From: Gammaproteobacteria bacterium
GTDB lineage: Bacteria; Pseudomonadota; Gammaproteobacteria; Coxiellales; Coxiellaceae
Direction of reading: 5' to 3'
Length of the DNA: 64,000 nt
Assembly: GCA_030429175.1 (NCBI GenBank)
Contig: JAUIDD010000001.1
Coordinates: 62,001-126,000 of the forward strand
In this document: in pieces, positions 47,651 through 57,748 of the stretch
Layout: the number at the start of each line of letters is the position of its first letter
Position numbering within the stretch: position 1 is the first letter of the stretch
The notes under the pieces: generated by a model
The model's input: the letters and a program-made list of their open reading frames with translations, nothing else
The model's database searches: none
What the model was told of the DNA's origin: nothing
Translations under genes and position numbers: made by a program

Positions 47651-48152
47651 ATGTCTGAAATATTTTTTCCACACGATAGTATTGTTAAATACACTTTATC
47701 TGATATTAAAGTTGCAAGATCATTTTTAGAGTAACATTAGTGTTGTTGAAATGCTTTCAAAGCACCGTGAAATTAATGATATCAAGAAATTTTTTCATAA
47801 AATAAAAGATGGATTGTGAGTGCTTGGGCAAAATAATTCTAGCGAGCTGATGGCATCTTTGTTAACATATTTAGCATGTGTCCATGATGTAGATGCTAAT
47901 ACGTTACGTGTATTAGTGAGTAATTGCTTAAATAGACAAACGCAAAAGGTATTTATGGCAAGATATACTCCTAACTGGGAACGTTGGCGTGATGAAGGCC
48001 GACAAGAAGGTCGTGTAGAAGGTCTGGTTGAAGGTCAGAATAAAGGTTACCGAGATTTGATTCAAAAGATGCAAGAACAGGGTGCTAGTTTAGATCAGAT
48101 TTCACTTCTAACAGGCATGCAATTGGCGCAGCTCAAGCGTTTTCTTCAGTGA
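47651..48152 (+). pseudogene. Decayed Rpn/PD-(D/E)XK family nuclease gene
   Basis: Remnant of a recombination-promoting nuclease (Rpn/YhgA-like, formerly called transposase 31). An intact start encodes 24 residues (MSEIFFPHDSIVKYTLSDIK...) and stops at 47732. The central catalytic part is missing. A second stretch reads VVEMLSKHREINDIKKFFHKI before a stop at 47817-47819, then 110 residues in frame (from 47820) end with the family's EGRQEGRVEGLVEGQNKG repeat and a C-terminal helix. The original length of about 300 is reduced by an internal deletion and stops. The 3' piece could still be translated from an internal start. Confidence 0.75.
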
Positions 48153-48266
48153 GAATCCATCTTTTCTATAGTATTATCGTCAAAATTGAAAATGGGTGAA
48201 AAGCCGGGTAACTGCTCGACAACTGCTCACTGGGCTGGTAGACTGCCGTTCTTTGGAGATTTGCCA

Positions 48267-49739
48267 ATGCTGAGAATAGTCGAAGAGGCCTTAACCTTTG
48301 ATGATGTACTCCTGGTGCCTGGCTTTGCCGAGGTACTCCCTAAAGATGTCGACTTAAAGACACAACTGACTCATGAAATTCCCCTAAATATCCCACTGTT
48401 ATCGGCTGCGATGGACACAGTTACAGAAGCGCGTTTAGCGGTTGCTATGGCTGAAGCAGGTGGTATTGGGGTGATTCATAAGAACATGTCGATAGAGGCT
48501 CAAGCAGCTGAAGTAAGCAAAGTTAAGAAATATGAGAGTGGTATTGTCAGTGATCCTGTGGTGATTGGTCCTGATGCAACAATTGAAGAATATATTAAAC
48601 TGCGCGAAACGTATAGTATATCGGGTATGCCTGTAGTTGCGGGTAATAAGGTTGTCGGTATTATTACGAGTCGTGACACCCGCTTTGAGACCAATTTTAG
48701 TCGTCCTGTTTCAGAAGTGATGACGCCAAAGGAGCGTTTGATCACAGTTGACGAAAATGCTAGCCGTGAACAAGTGCGCGAGATTTTTAGAAAGCATCGT
48801 GTTGAGAAGCTTATTATTGTTAACAATGCATTTGAATTACGTGGCATGTATACGGTACGTGATATCTTGAAATCAGAAACGCACCCTAATGCGTGTAAAA
48901 ATGACCAAGGTCAATTACGTGTAGCAGCAGCCGTTGGAACCGGTGATGAAACACAAGACCGTATTGCAGCACTTGTCGATGCACGTGTTGATTTGATTGT
49001 AGTGGATACGGCACATGGTTTTTCTAAAGGTGTTGTTGACATGGTAAAGTGGACTAAGCAGCACTATCCAACATTGCAAATAATGGCTGGTAATATTGCT
49101 ACAGCTGATGCGGCAGTTGCTTTAGCTGATGCAGGAGCAAATGCGGTTAAAGTCGGTATGGGGCCAGGATCTATTTGTACAACGCGTATTGTTGCAGGTG
49201 TCGGTGTGCCACAGATCACAGCTATTTCAAATGTTGCCAACGCACTTAAAAAACGTCATGTATCAGTGATTGCTGATGGTGGTATTCGATTTTCAGGTGA
49301 TTTGTGCAAGGCAATTGTTGCTGGTGCCCATGCAGTGATGATTGGTGGTTTATTTGCAGGTACTGAAGAAGCACCAGGTGAAGTGGTGTTATATCAAGGT
49401 CGTTCATATAAGTCTTATCGTGGTATGGGTTCTGTAGGTGCGATGTCGCAGCGTCATGGTTCGAGTGATCGTTATTTTCAAGATGATAAATCTGAAGTAG
49501 GCAAACTGGTACCGGAAGGTATTGAAGGACGTGTACCTTATAAAGGTTCATTAAATGCAGTGATTCATCAGTTAACCGGTGGTTTACGTTCTAGCATGGG
49601 TTATACCGGCACTAAAACAATGACTGAGATGCGTGAGCAAGCATCATTTGTGCGTGTGACCAATGCGGGTATGCGTGAATCACATGTGCATGATGTTATT
49701 ATCACTAAAGAAGCACCGAACTATTGGGTAGATGCCTAA
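48267..49739 (+). CDS. guaB: Inosine-5'-monophosphate dehydrogenase
   Basis: Oxidises IMP to XMP with NAD+, the first committed step to GMP. The start at 48267 ([18 protein letters not shown]) agrees with the family and has GGAG nine bases upstream; 27 in-frame codons before it are not protein-like. Two CBS domains lie near 95-200, and the catalytic Cys is in [11 protein letters not shown]. The 490 residues are of normal length. guaA starts at the stop (TAATG), so guaBA is an operon. Confidence 0.97.
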   Translation: MLRIVEEALTFDDVLLVPGFAEVLPKDVDLKTQLTHEIPLNIPLLSAAMDTVTEARLAVAMAEAGGIGVIHKNMSIEAQAAEVSKVKKYESGIVSDPVVIGPDATIEEYIKLRETYSISGMPVVAGNKVVGIITSRDTRFETNFSRPVSEVMTPKERLITVDENASREQVREIFRKHRVEKLIIVNNAFELRGMYTVRDILKSETHPNACKNDQGQLRVAAAVGTGDETQDRIAALVDARVDLIVVDTAHGFSKGVVDMVKWTKQHYPTLQIMAGNIATADAAVALADAGANAVKVGMGPGSICTTRIVAGVGVPQITAISNVANALKKRHVSVIADGGIRFSGDLCKAIVAGAHAVMIGGLFAGTEEAPGEVVLYQGRSYKSYRGMGSVGAMSQRHGSSDRYFQDDKSEVGKLVPEGIEGRVPYKGSLNAVIHQLTGGLRSSMGYTGTKTMTEMREQASFVRVTNAGMRESHVHDVIITKEAPNYWVDA

Positions 49740-51313
49740 TGTCTGATATTCATAGTGATAAAATTCTCATTCTTGATTTTGGTTCGCAATATTCACAACT
49801 TATCGCGCGTCGTTTGCGTGAGATTGGCGTGTATTGTGAATTAGTAACTTACGAAATTGATCAAAGCTTTGCTGAAAATTTTAAACCGCGTGGGATTATT
49901 TTATCTGGTGGGCCTGAGTCTGTTCATATGAATGATGCGCCACGTATTCCGGATTTTATTTTTGAGATGAATGTGCCGGTGTTAGGTGTTTGTTATGGTA
50001 TGCAAGCGATGGCACAGCAGTTAGGTGGCCAGGTAGCGTCGAGTGATCATTGTGAATTTGGTCATGCGTTGGTTGAAATTCTTAAACCGACAAAATTACT
50101 TGATGATATTGATGATCAAATTAATATTTCTGGTAATGCGTGTATCGATGTGTGGATGAGTCATGGTGATAAGGTAGTCAGTTTACCGCAAGACTTTCAG
50201 TGTTTAGCACAAACTGAGAGCGCACCAATTGCGGTGATGGCAGACGAAACGCGCAAATTTTATGGTGTACAATTCCATCCAGAAGTAACGCACACACTGC
50301 AAGGCGAGCGAATCTTAAAACAATTTATCTGTGATATCTGTGGCTGTGAGACGCAGTGGACACCTAAAAATATTATTGAATCAGCAATTGCTGACATTAA
50401 GCAGCGTGTTGGTGACGATGAGGTACTGGTTGCTTTATCAGGTGGTGTTGATTCAGCAGTGACGGCAGCGATGATTCATCGCGCAATTGGTGATAAGTTG
50501 ACCTGTATTTTTGTTGATACAGGCTTATTGCGCAAAAATGAGGGTGATCAAGTGATGCAGATTTTTAAGCAGCACTTGCATGTTAAGGTGATCCGCGTTG
50601 ATGCGCATAATGAATTTCTCGATCCACTTCAAGGTGTTGCTGATCCAGAAGCCAAGCGTAAGATTTGTGGTGAAGCTTTTATTCGTGTATTTGAACGTGA
50701 ATCGCAAAAACTTAAAAATATTCGCTGGTTAGGGCAGGGTACCATTTACCCAGATGTTATCGAATCAGCAGCGGTCGCTACAGGTAAGGCGCATGTGATT
50801 AAATCACACCATAATGTTGGCGGACTGCCTGAAGATATGACCTTTGAATTGATAGAACCATTGCGTGAATTATTTAAAGATGAAGTGCGTCGCGTCGGTT
50901 TGGAGTTGGGGTTGCCGGCTGAGTTGCTATATCGCCATCCGTTTCCAGGGCCAGGTCTTGCCGTACGTATCTTAGGTGAGGTTAAGCGGGAATATGTACT
51001 TATCTTACAAGATGCCGATGCGATTTTTATGCAAGCACTACGTGAGCACAAACTTTATGAAGAAGTATCACAAGCATTTGCGGTATTTTTGCCAGTTAAA
51101 AGTGTGGGTGTGAAAGGTGATGCGCGTTGCTATGAGTATGTGATCGCACTACGTGCAGTTAAAACTGTTGACTTTATGACTGCTCATTATGCTGATCTGC
51201 CACACAGCTTTTTAGCGCATGTAGCCAATCGAATTATGAATGAAGTGCCACAAGTTGCACGCGTTACTTACGATATTTCGAGCAAGCCACCTGCTACGAT
51301 TGAATGGGAATAG
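49739..51313 (+). CDS. guaA: GMP synthase (glutamine-hydrolysing)
   Basis: Aminates XMP to GMP using glutamine and ATP. The start at 49739 overlaps the guaB stop. Class I amidotransferase domain: GVCYGMQ with catalytic Cys and FHPEVTHT with His-Glu. Synthetase domain: [11 protein letters not shown]-loop and the C-terminal dimerisation domain ending in PPATIEWE. The 524 residues match E. coli GuaA. Confidence 0.98.
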   Translation: MSDIHSDKILILDFGSQYSQLIARRLREIGVYCELVTYEIDQSFAENFKPRGIILSGGPESVHMNDAPRIPDFIFEMNVPVLGVCYGMQAMAQQLGGQVASSDHCEFGHALVEILKPTKLLDDIDDQINISGNACIDVWMSHGDKVVSLPQDFQCLAQTESAPIAVMADETRKFYGVQFHPEVTHTLQGERILKQFICDICGCETQWTPKNIIESAIADIKQRVGDDEVLVALSGGVDSAVTAAMIHRAIGDKLTCIFVDTGLLRKNEGDQVMQIFKQHLHVKVIRVDAHNEFLDPLQGVADPEAKRKICGEAFIRVFERESQKLKNIRWLGQGTIYPDVIESAAVATGKAHVIKSHHNVGGLPEDMTFELIEPLRELFKDEVRRVGLELGLPAELLYRHPFPGPGLAVRILGEVKREYVLILQDADAIFMQALREHKLYEEVSQAFAVFLPVKSVGVKGDARCYEYVIALRAVKTVDFMTAHYADLPHSFLAHVANRIMNEVPQVARVTYDISSKPPATIEWE

Positions 51314-51315
51314 TC

Positions 51316-51768
51316 ATGTCTACTGATATCGAATTTATGCAGCAAGCACTTTCTCAAGCGCATTATGCAGAGTCGATCGATGAAGTGCCCGTCGGTGCGA
51401 TTATTGTTAAAGACAATGAAGTTATTGCCACAGGGTTTAATCAACCCATTACCTACCATGACCCAACGGCGCATGCAGAAATTGCTGCTATACGCAATGC
51501 CGCTCAAACTCTACAAAACTATCGTTTAAATAACACAACACTTTACGTTACGCTGGAGCCGTGTGTGATGTGTATTGGTGCAATTTTGCATGCGCGCGTT
51601 AAACGCTTGGTGTTTGGTGCGTGTGACCCTAAAGCAGGTGCGATACAAAGCATCTTTCAAATTGCTGATGAAACACGTTTAAATCATCGCATTGAATACA
51701 GTGGTGGTGTGTTGAAACAAGAATGTGGCGATTTGTTGCGAGATTTCTTTAAGCGCCGCAGGTCTTAA
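51316..51768 (+). CDS. tadA: tRNA adenosine(34) deaminase TadA
   Basis: Converts A34 of tRNA-Arg(ACG) to inosine for wobble reading. The cytidine deaminase-type Zn site is HAEIAA (His and catalytic Glu) plus PCVMC (two Cys). The 150-residue form from ATG 51316 is chosen; an ATG four codons earlier inside guaA is possible. Translation probably couples to guaA, whose stop is two bases before. Confidence 0.95.
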   Translation: MSTDIEFMQQALSQAHYAESIDEVPVGAIIVKDNEVIATGFNQPITYHDPTAHAEIAAIRNAAQTLQNYRLNNTTLYVTLEPCVMCIGAILHARVKRLVFGACDPKAGAIQSIFQIADETRLNHRIEYSGGVLKQECGDLLRDFFKRRRS

Positions 51769-51777
51769 GATTTTTGC

Positions 51778-51810
51778 AAAAAAAAAGCAGCCTCATGTAA
51801 CTGAGGCTGC
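51778..51810 (-). terminator. Intrinsic terminator of the minus-strand sRNA
   Basis: Nine-base-pair perfect stem with a six-base loop followed on the minus strand by T9. On the plus strand the stem is followed only by TTAAAT, so it would stop tadA transcripts less well. Confidence 0.85.
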
Positions 51811-51926
51811 TTAAATCAACGGCGTCCTTGCCGTGAGATCACATCCATGTGCAGATACCAGACGGGCTAAATGCATAAATGATCTGGGGTTAGTATTGTT
51901 GATAGCTGAAATTTACGCAAGCATTA
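51778..51926 (-). ncRNA. Candidate CsrA/RsmA-binding sRNA
   Basis: On the minus strand a strong intrinsic terminator (GCAGCCTCA stem with mate at 51787-51810, then nine T at 51786-51778) ends a stretch with no minus-strand reading frame. Upstream of it lie two hairpins with GGA loops: CGGC-AAGGAC-GCCG (51820-51833) and CAC-AUGGAU-GUG (51840-51851), both of the ANGGA kind bound by CsrA/RsmA, and a longer CCAGA/TCTGG stem (51858-51887). A -10-like CATAAT (51938-51933) and TTGATT (51962-51957), 18 bases apart, would start an RNA of about 150 bases. The 5' end is estimated. Only two GGA hairpins are seen, fewer than in CsrB. Confidence 0.65.
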
Positions 51927-51986
51927 TTGTGTATTATGTGTTCTATGATTGACTTCAATCAACTTCCTTTCCTAGGTCATTGTTTG

Positions 51987-51992
51987 TATAAT
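51987..51992 (+). promoter_or_regulatory. -10 element upstream of ppa
   Basis: A perfect TATAAT lies 32 bases before the ppa ATG. The expected -35 position reads TTCCTT, a poor match, so the promoter call rests on the -10. Confidence 0.5.
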
Positions 51993-52023
51993 GGCACGAT
52001 TTATATAGCTAGAAGGAAGCATC

Positions 52024-52554
52024 ATGTCTGCATTTGATAAAATAGCACCTGCACGTAGTGTGCCAGATGATATTAACGTTATTATTGAGGTACCAGCCCA
52101 TGCGGAGCCGGTAAAATACGAGGTTGATAAGGACAGTGGGTTGCTTGAAGTGGATCGTTTTATGCCGACTGCAATGCATTATCCGTGTAACTATGGTTTT
52201 GTGCCAAATACGCTTGCAGGTGATGGTGATCCGGTTGATGTATTACTGATTGCGCCACTGCCAGTACAGCCATGTGCATTGGTACGTTGCCGTGCCTTGG
52301 GTATGCTGGAAATGACTGATGAATCAGGTGAAGATGCCAAGGTGATTGCAGTACCGATTGAGAAAGTATGTCTGCACATGAAAGAAATTAAATCTTTAGA
52401 TGACTTATCAAAAGTACGTTTAGATGCCATCGTGCATTTCTTTGAGCATTATAAAGACCTTGAGCCAAACAAGTGGGTTAAGGTGAGTGGTTTTGTTGGC
52501 ATCGATGCGGCTGCCAAAGAAATCAATGATAGTATTGCTCGATTTAAAGGTTAA
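52024..52554 (+). CDS. ppa: Inorganic pyrophosphatase
   Basis: Soluble family I pyrophosphatase hydrolysing PPi to phosphate. The 176 residues contain VIIEVPAHAEPVKYE, the YPCNYGFVPNT substrate region and the DGDPVDVLL metal site (three Asp). AGAAGGAAG precedes the ATG. putA follows after five bases. PPi level set by this enzyme matters for the PPi-type phosphofructokinase. Confidence 0.97.
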   Translation: MSAFDKIAPARSVPDDINVIIEVPAHAEPVKYEVDKDSGLLEVDRFMPTAMHYPCNYGFVPNTLAGDGDPVDVLLIAPLPVQPCALVRCRALGMLEMTDESGEDAKVIAVPIEKVCLHMKEIKSLDDLSKVRLDAIVHFFEHYKDLEPNKWVKVSGFVGIDAAAKEINDSIARFKG

Positions 52555-52559
52555 TAGTT

Positions 52560-55500
52560 ATGTATCTCAACACCCCCATTCCTGCTCAAGATGCTTTACG
52601 TGAAGCGATTACCCAACATTACCATATGGATGAAACAATCTGTATTGAATTATTACTATCGCAGTTAGATTTTACCACTGCGACAGAAAAAGATATCGAG
52701 TTAGCTGCCAAACGTTTGGTGATGAAGGTTAGGGAAAAAGAAGCGCAAAAGACGGGTGTTGAGGCATTGATGGTGCATTATGATCTGTCAACAAAAGAAG
52801 GTATTATGCTGATGTGTTTGGCAGAAGCATTGTTGCGTATTCCAGATAAAGATACTGAAAACTTACTCATTCGCGATAAGCTTACCAGTGCGGAATGGGA
52901 TACACATTTAGGACGTGCCGAGTCAAGCTTTGTTAATATGGCAACCTGGGGTTTAGCGCTAACAGGTAAGATCTTAAATAAATCTGATCAATCAAATTCC
53001 TTTAGCAATATTTGGAAGGCTTTATTAAGACGTAGCAGTGAGCCTGTGGTGCGTAAAGCAGTACGTGAAGCGATTCGTTTGATGAGCGAACAGTTTGTGT
53101 TGGGGCGTCAAATTACTGAAGCATTAAAGCGCTCACAACCAAGCATTGATAAAGGTTATGCCTTTTCGTACGATATGTTGGGTGAAGCGGCACGTACGAT
53201 GCACGATGCTGATCTTTATTTGGCATCCTATCTAGAAGCGATTGAAGCGATTGGTGAGACAGTCAATCATGATCAGGAATTTTTCCGCCGTCCGAGTATT
53301 TCAGTCAAACTATCTGCGATTTATCCGCGTTATGATTTTCTCCATCGCGAAATGGCCATTGATGTTTTAGTATCTCGTCTTAAACAGCTATGTATGGCTG
53401 CTAAAAAAGTCGAGATTTGTTTAACAGTTGATGCTGAGGAAGCAAAGCGTTTGGATTTATCGTTAGATATCTTAGAAGTGGTATTTGCTGATCCTGAATT
53501 AGAAGATTGGAATGGTCTAGGTTTGGCAGTTCAAGCCTATCAAAAGCGTGCTTTGCCAGTGTTACGTTGGGTATCTGATTTGGCGAGTCGTTATGGTAGG
53601 CGTATACGTGTGCGCTTGGTTAAAGGTGCGTACTGGGATACCGAAATTAAATTAGCTCAGGAGCTGGGTTACAAAAATTATCCGGTATTTACTCGTAAAA
53701 TATCGACAGATGTCAGTTATCTTGTCTGCGCCAAGGTCATGATTAATGAAATGCAAGATACGATTTATCCGCAGTTTGCGACGCATAATGCCTATACAGT
53801 TGCTGCAATTCTCGATTTAGTTGATTGTGCTAACGGCAAGGTTGAATATGAGTTTCAAAGCCTGCATGGCATGGGTGGCGCATTGCATGATCAGCTCATT
53901 CAACGTGGAATTCCATGTCGCGTTTATGCACCAGTTGGCAGTCATGAAGATTTATTGCCTTACTTGGTGCGTCGTTTACTTGAAAATGGTGCTAATAGTT
54001 CTTTTGTCAATCAGATTGCTGACAAAGACGTGCCGATTGAGTATTTAGTAGAAAGCCCGGTTGAACGTATCGCAGCACTCAAAGACAAAGCTAATCCTAA
54101 GATTCGATTACCAGCTGATATCTTTGGTGATAAGCGTACTAACTCAGCAGGCCTTGATTTTACTGATTGTGATGTATTGCGTGAATTACAAACAACAGTG
54201 AAATCATTTTGGGATAAGTCCTATACGGCTGCACCATTTTCACGTAAGTCTGTAAAATCAGGTGCAACGCATGATGTATTAAATCCCGCAAATCATCAAG
54301 ATATCGTTGGGCAGATTGAATTAGCACAATCAGAAGATGCAGAAAAAGCGTTAGCAACAGGTGTTGCTGCTTTTACACATTGGGATCATGTGCCTGTTGA
54401 GCAGCGTGCAGCATTATTAGATCGTTGTGCTGAATTACTCGAAGAGCACCATGCAGAGCTGATGGCACTGGCTTGTCGTGAAGCAGGTAAAGTACTGACA
54501 GATACGATTGCAGAAGTTCGTGAGGCAGTTGATTTTTGTCGTTATTATGCTGAGATGGCACGTACAACTTTAATGCCTAAAGAATTGGTTGGTTATACGG
54601 GTGAGACCAATACATTGCGTATGCAGGGTCGTGGAGTGATGCTCTGTATTAGTCCATGGAACTTTCCGATTGCGATTTTTGTTGGTCAAGTAGTGGCGGC
54701 ATTAGTTGCAGGCAATTGTGTGATTGCAAAACCTGCTGAGTCAACATCGCTTGTGGCAGCGCGTGTGGTTGAGTTGTTTTATATGGCGGGTATACCGCGT
54801 GAAGTTTTGCAGTTGATGCCCGGCAAAGGTAGCACTATCGGTCAGCAGTTGGTTGAAGATGAGCGTATTGCAGGGGTTATATTTACTGGTTCTACGGCTG
54901 TTGCTAAAGGTATTCAGTTAGCATTAGCTAAACGTGCGGGTGCAATAGTACCTTTAATCGCAGAGACAGGTGGCATTAATGCGATGATTGCTGATTCAAC
55001 CGCATTGCCTGAACAATTGGTTGATGATGTAGTGACATCGGCATTTGGTAGTGCAGGGCAGCGTTGTTCAGCATTACGTGTGTTGTTTATCCAAGATGAT
55101 GTTGCCGATAAGGTGATTGAAATGCTTAAAGGTGCGATGAAATTATTAGTTGTCGGTAATCCTGCAAATTTACAAACTGATGTAGGGCCGGTTATCGATA
55201 AATCAGCTCAGCAAATGATTGATAAACATATTCAAGAGATGAATGCACAAGCAACCTTAATATCTAATGCGAAATTAGCTACTGATGTCGCAGCTGAAAG
55301 TACTTTTGTGATTCCGCATGCTTTTGAGTTGAAATCACTGTCGCAACTGACTAAAGAAATCTTTGGTCCAGTATTGCATGTGGTACGTTATAAGCGTAAA
55401 GAATTAGGCCAGGTATTAGAACAGGTCAATAGCCTTGGCTATGGCTTAACTTTCGGCATTCAAAGCCGTATTGACGATACAGTGGATTATATTCAAGCAC

Positions 55501-55706
55501 GCATGCGTGTTGGTAATATCTATGTCAATCGCAATATGATTGGTGCGATGGTGGGTGTGCAACCATTTGGTGGTTGTGGTTTATCGGGTACGGGTCCCAA
55601 AGCAGGTGGACCACTTTATTTACTACGCTTATGTCATGAAAATACACTTACTATCAATACAACAGCTGCAGGCGGTAATGCGAGTCTTATGGAGCTAGAT
55701 GCGTAA
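52560..55706 (+). CDS. putA: Bifunctional proline dehydrogenase / L-glutamate gamma-semialdehyde dehydrogenase
   Basis: Two-step oxidation of proline to glutamate at the membrane face, feeding electrons to quinone and giving NADH. The 1048 residues lack the N-terminal ribbon-helix-helix DNA-binding part of the 1320-residue E. coli protein, so it is not expected to repress its own gene. Proline dehydrogenase spans about 100-480 (FAD-binding region with VRLVKGAYWD and THNAYT). The aldehyde dehydrogenase domain runs from about 560, with ISPWNFPIAIF, AETGGINAMI (Glu) and FGSAGQRCSALRV (Cys). Amino acid catabolism of host proline is likely. Confidence 0.96.
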   Translation: MYLNTPIPAQDALREAITQHYHMDETICIELLLSQLDFTTATEKDIELAAKRLVMKVREKEAQKTGVEALMVHYDLSTKEGIMLMCLAEALLRIPDKDTENLLIRDKLTSAEWDTHLGRAESSFVNMATWGLALTGKILNKSDQSNSFSNIWKALLRRSSEPVVRKAVREAIRLMSEQFVLGRQITEALKRSQPSIDKGYAFSYDMLGEAARTMHDADLYLASYLEAIEAIGETVNHDQEFFRRPSISVKLSAIYPRYDFLHREMAIDVLVSRLKQLCMAAKKVEICLTVDAEEAKRLDLSLDILEVVFADPELEDWNGLGLAVQAYQKRALPVLRWVSDLASRYGRRIRVRLVKGAYWDTEIKLAQELGYKNYPVFTRKISTDVSYLVCAKVMINEMQDTIYPQFATHNAYTVAAILDLVDCANGKVEYEFQSLHGMGGALHDQLIQRGIPCRVYAPVGSHEDLLPYLVRRLLENGANSSFVNQIADKDVPIEYLVESPVERIAALKDKANPKIRLPADIFGDKRTNSAGLDFTDCDVLRELQTTVKSFWDKSYTAAPFSRKSVKSGATHDVLNPANHQDIVGQIELAQSEDAEKALATGVAAFTHWDHVPVEQRAALLDRCAELLEEHHAELMALACREAGKVLTDTIAEVREAVDFCRYYAEMARTTLMPKELVGYTGETNTLRMQGRGVMLCISPWNFPIAIFVGQVVAALVAGNCVIAKPAESTSLVAARVVELFYMAGIPREVLQLMPGKGSTIGQQLVEDERIAGVIFTGSTAVAKGIQLALAKRAGAIVPLIAETGGINAMIADSTALPEQLVDDVVTSAFGSAGQRCSALRVLFIQDDVADKVIEMLKGAMKLLVVGNPANLQTDVGPVIDKSAQQMIDKHIQEMNAQATLISNAKLATDVAAESTFVIPHAFELKSLSQLTKEIFGPVLHVVRYKRKELGQVLEQVNSLGYGLTFGIQSRIDDTVDYIQARMRVGNIYVNRNMIGAMVGVQPFGGCGLSGTGPKAGGPLYLLRLCHENTLTINTTAAGGNASLMELDA

Positions 55707-55740
55707 ATACGCATGTAGATCGTCATATAGACGAAAAAAA

Positions 55741-55754
55741 CCAGCAATTTCTGG
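55741..55754. repeat. Small stem-loop between putA and yheS
   Basis: CCAGCAATTTCTGG, flanked on the left by seven A. Read on the minus strand this is a stem followed by T7; on the plus strand no T-run follows. It lies 35 bases past the putA stop. Probably a weak bidirectional terminator; no minus-strand gene needs it. Confidence 0.35.
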
Positions 55755-55805
55755 TGCCTATAACTTCTAGCCGATACGGTTAGTTTTTGTTAGACTGCGT
55801 TTACT

Positions 55806-57641
55806 ATGATCACATTTCAAAAAATAGTCCTGCAACGTGGTAAAAAGGTCTTACTCGATCATGCTAGCGCGCGTATCGAGCGTGGTAATCGTGTAGGCTT
55901 GATTGGGCGTAATGGTGCTGGTAAATCATCCTTGATGCAGGTAATGCACGGGCAGCTGCAGGAAGATGATGGCAGTTATCATTGTGATATCAAGTCTGAA
56001 CATGTTGCGCATCTCGAACAGTCATTACCAGCAGGTGAACTTCCTGCAATCGATTTTGTTAAAACTGGTGATAAAGAATGGCTGCAAGTTCAAAAAAAAT
56101 TGACGGTAGCAGAAGCATGTGATGATGGTATGCAGGTGGCGCATTGCCATGAGCGTCTGGGTGAAATTGATGGTTATACGATAGACGCACGTGCAGGCAC
56201 TATTTTACATGGACTGGGTTTTAAGACAGAAGATTTTTATAAGCCAATTGCTACATTTTCTGGCGGTTGGCAAATGCGGTTGCAGTTAGCTAAAGTACTC
56301 TTATCTCGCGCCGAATTATTACTGTTGGATGAGCCGACGAACCACTTAGATTTAGAAGCGATTGCTTGGTTTGAGCATTGGTTGCTTGAGCAAAACTGTA
56401 GTGTGGTATTGATTTCGCATGACCGTGAATTTTTGGATAACGTTTGCACCCATGTGCTGCATTTAGCACAGCAAAAACTTAAAGTTTACACTGGTAACTA
56501 TAGCGACTTTATGTGCCAGTTTGAGTTGCAATATGAGCTTGAAGCAAAATCACGTGAAAAAATCGAAAAGCAACGTGCGCATATGCAGAAATTTATTGAT
56601 CGTTTTCGGGCTAAAGCGTCTAAAGCGCGTCAGGCGCAAAGTCGTATGAAAGCGATTGAGAAATTAAATATTGCACCAGGTCTGCAAAAAGAAAATCCGT
56701 TTCATTTTTCATTTAAAGAGTGCAATGCAATTACCGGCACCATACTGAAAATAGAAGGTGAGGTTGGTTATCCTGAGCATACGGTGATTGAGCATGCGAA
56801 ATTAAGTCTAATGGCAGACGAACGTGTGGGTGTGTTAGGTGTCAATGGTGCGGGTAAAAGTACATTAATTAAGACATTGGCGGGTACGTTACCAATCTTA
56901 TCGGGTGAGGTGATGCGTCACCAAAAATTAAATATTGGTTATTTTTCACAAACACAACTAGCAGCGCTTGATTATGAAAGTACACCGTTGGCACATTTTG
57001 TGTGGGCATTTCCACATATTGCTGAATCTGAAGCGCGTAAATTTTTAGGTGGATTTAATTTTAATGGCGATCGGGTATTTGATCAAGTGGGTTCTTTTTC
57101 TGGTGGAGAAAAGGCGCGTCTGGCTTTAGCCTTATTAATTTATAGCGCACCGAATATTTTATTGCTTGATGAACCAACTAACCATTTAGATATTCAAATG
57201 CGTGAAGCATTAAGTCTTGCTTTACAAAATTATTCGGGTGCAGCGATTGTGGTGTCACATGATCGTCATTTTGTAAATAGTGTAGTGGATGAATTATGGT
57301 TAGTATCAGATGGACATGTTGATCGCTTTAAAGGTAATCTCGATGATTACCAGGGATTTGTGTTAGCGCGAGATGATGTGGCAGAAGCAAAACCACAAAT
57401 GGTTAAAACTGTTGATAAAAAACAAAAATCATCAACGATTAATCCACAGCAGCTTAAAAAACTAGAGCGTGAGATTGATCGTTTGTCACAGGAGCGAGAC
57501 GATTTAAATCATAGGCTTGCTGATCCAGATCTATATCAACTTGAACACAATGACACACGTCTGGCATTGCAGGCGCAGTTTGATCAAGTCTCCCAAGCAC
57601 TCCAAAAAGTCGAAGATGAATGGCTTAAGCAACACCTGTAA
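55806..57641 (+). CDS. yheS: ABC-F family ribosome-associated ATPase YheS
   Basis: Soluble ABC-F protein with two nucleotide-binding domains and no membrane part, of the group that binds the ribosomal E site. Walker A motifs are GRNGAGKSS (about 37) and GVNGAGKST (about 345); signatures FSGGWQMRL and FSGGEKARL follow, each with LLLDEPTNHLD. The inter-domain linker IDRFRAKASKARQAQSRMKAIEK and the C-terminal coiled coil agree with E. coli YheS (637 residues; here 611). A single gene. Confidence 0.93.
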   Translation: MITFQKIVLQRGKKVLLDHASARIERGNRVGLIGRNGAGKSSLMQVMHGQLQEDDGSYHCDIKSEHVAHLEQSLPAGELPAIDFVKTGDKEWLQVQKKLTVAEACDDGMQVAHCHERLGEIDGYTIDARAGTILHGLGFKTEDFYKPIATFSGGWQMRLQLAKVLLSRAELLLLDEPTNHLDLEAIAWFEHWLLEQNCSVVLISHDREFLDNVCTHVLHLAQQKLKVYTGNYSDFMCQFELQYELEAKSREKIEKQRAHMQKFIDRFRAKASKARQAQSRMKAIEKLNIAPGLQKENPFHFSFKECNAITGTILKIEGEVGYPEHTVIEHAKLSLMADERVGVLGVNGAGKSTLIKTLAGTLPILSGEVMRHQKLNIGYFSQTQLAALDYESTPLAHFVWAFPHIAESEARKFLGGFNFNGDRVFDQVGSFSGGEKARLALALLIYSAPNILLLDEPTNHLDIQMREALSLALQNYSGAAIVVSHDRHFVNSVVDELWLVSDGHVDRFKGNLDDYQGFVLARDDVAEAKPQMVKTVDKKQKSSTINPQQLKKLEREIDRLSQERDDLNHRLADPDLYQLEHNDTRLALQAQFDQVSQALQKVEDEWLKQHL

Positions 57642-57669
57642 TCCTTTTGGTGCCAGGCACCAAAAGGAT
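57641..57669. repeat. 29-bp perfect palindrome after yheS
   Basis: ATCCTTTTGGTGCC and its exact complement flank one A, starting at the last base of the yheS stop. The TGGTGCC core is like REP-type palindromes. No T-run follows, so it is not a classical terminator. It may be a repeat family member or an mRNA 3'-end stem. Confidence 0.55.
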
Positions 57670-57748
57670 GTTAGCTTGACCTCTGCGATAAATGGCTGCA
57701 TAATTCGCCTCTTTCTTGAACAAAGCTAGCAAGTAAGTGGGGTTAGAA

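Noticed and set aside
48186-48266. 27-codon N-terminal extension of guaB, or a riboswitch in that leader
   Set aside because: GuaB proteins start at MLRI, which has its own ribosome site. I could not fold the leader into any known riboswitch.
51905-51925. LetA/GacA-type box upstream of the candidate sRNA
   Set aside because: GTAAATTTCAG resembles half of the Legionella site TTAGAAATTTCTAA but symmetry and spacing are not met, and it would overlap the predicted transcript start.
55734-55754. Minus-strand terminator implying a second hidden RNA after putA
   Set aside because: Stem of only five pairs, and there is no room or promoter for a minus-strand RNA before yheS; more likely a weak bidirectional stop.
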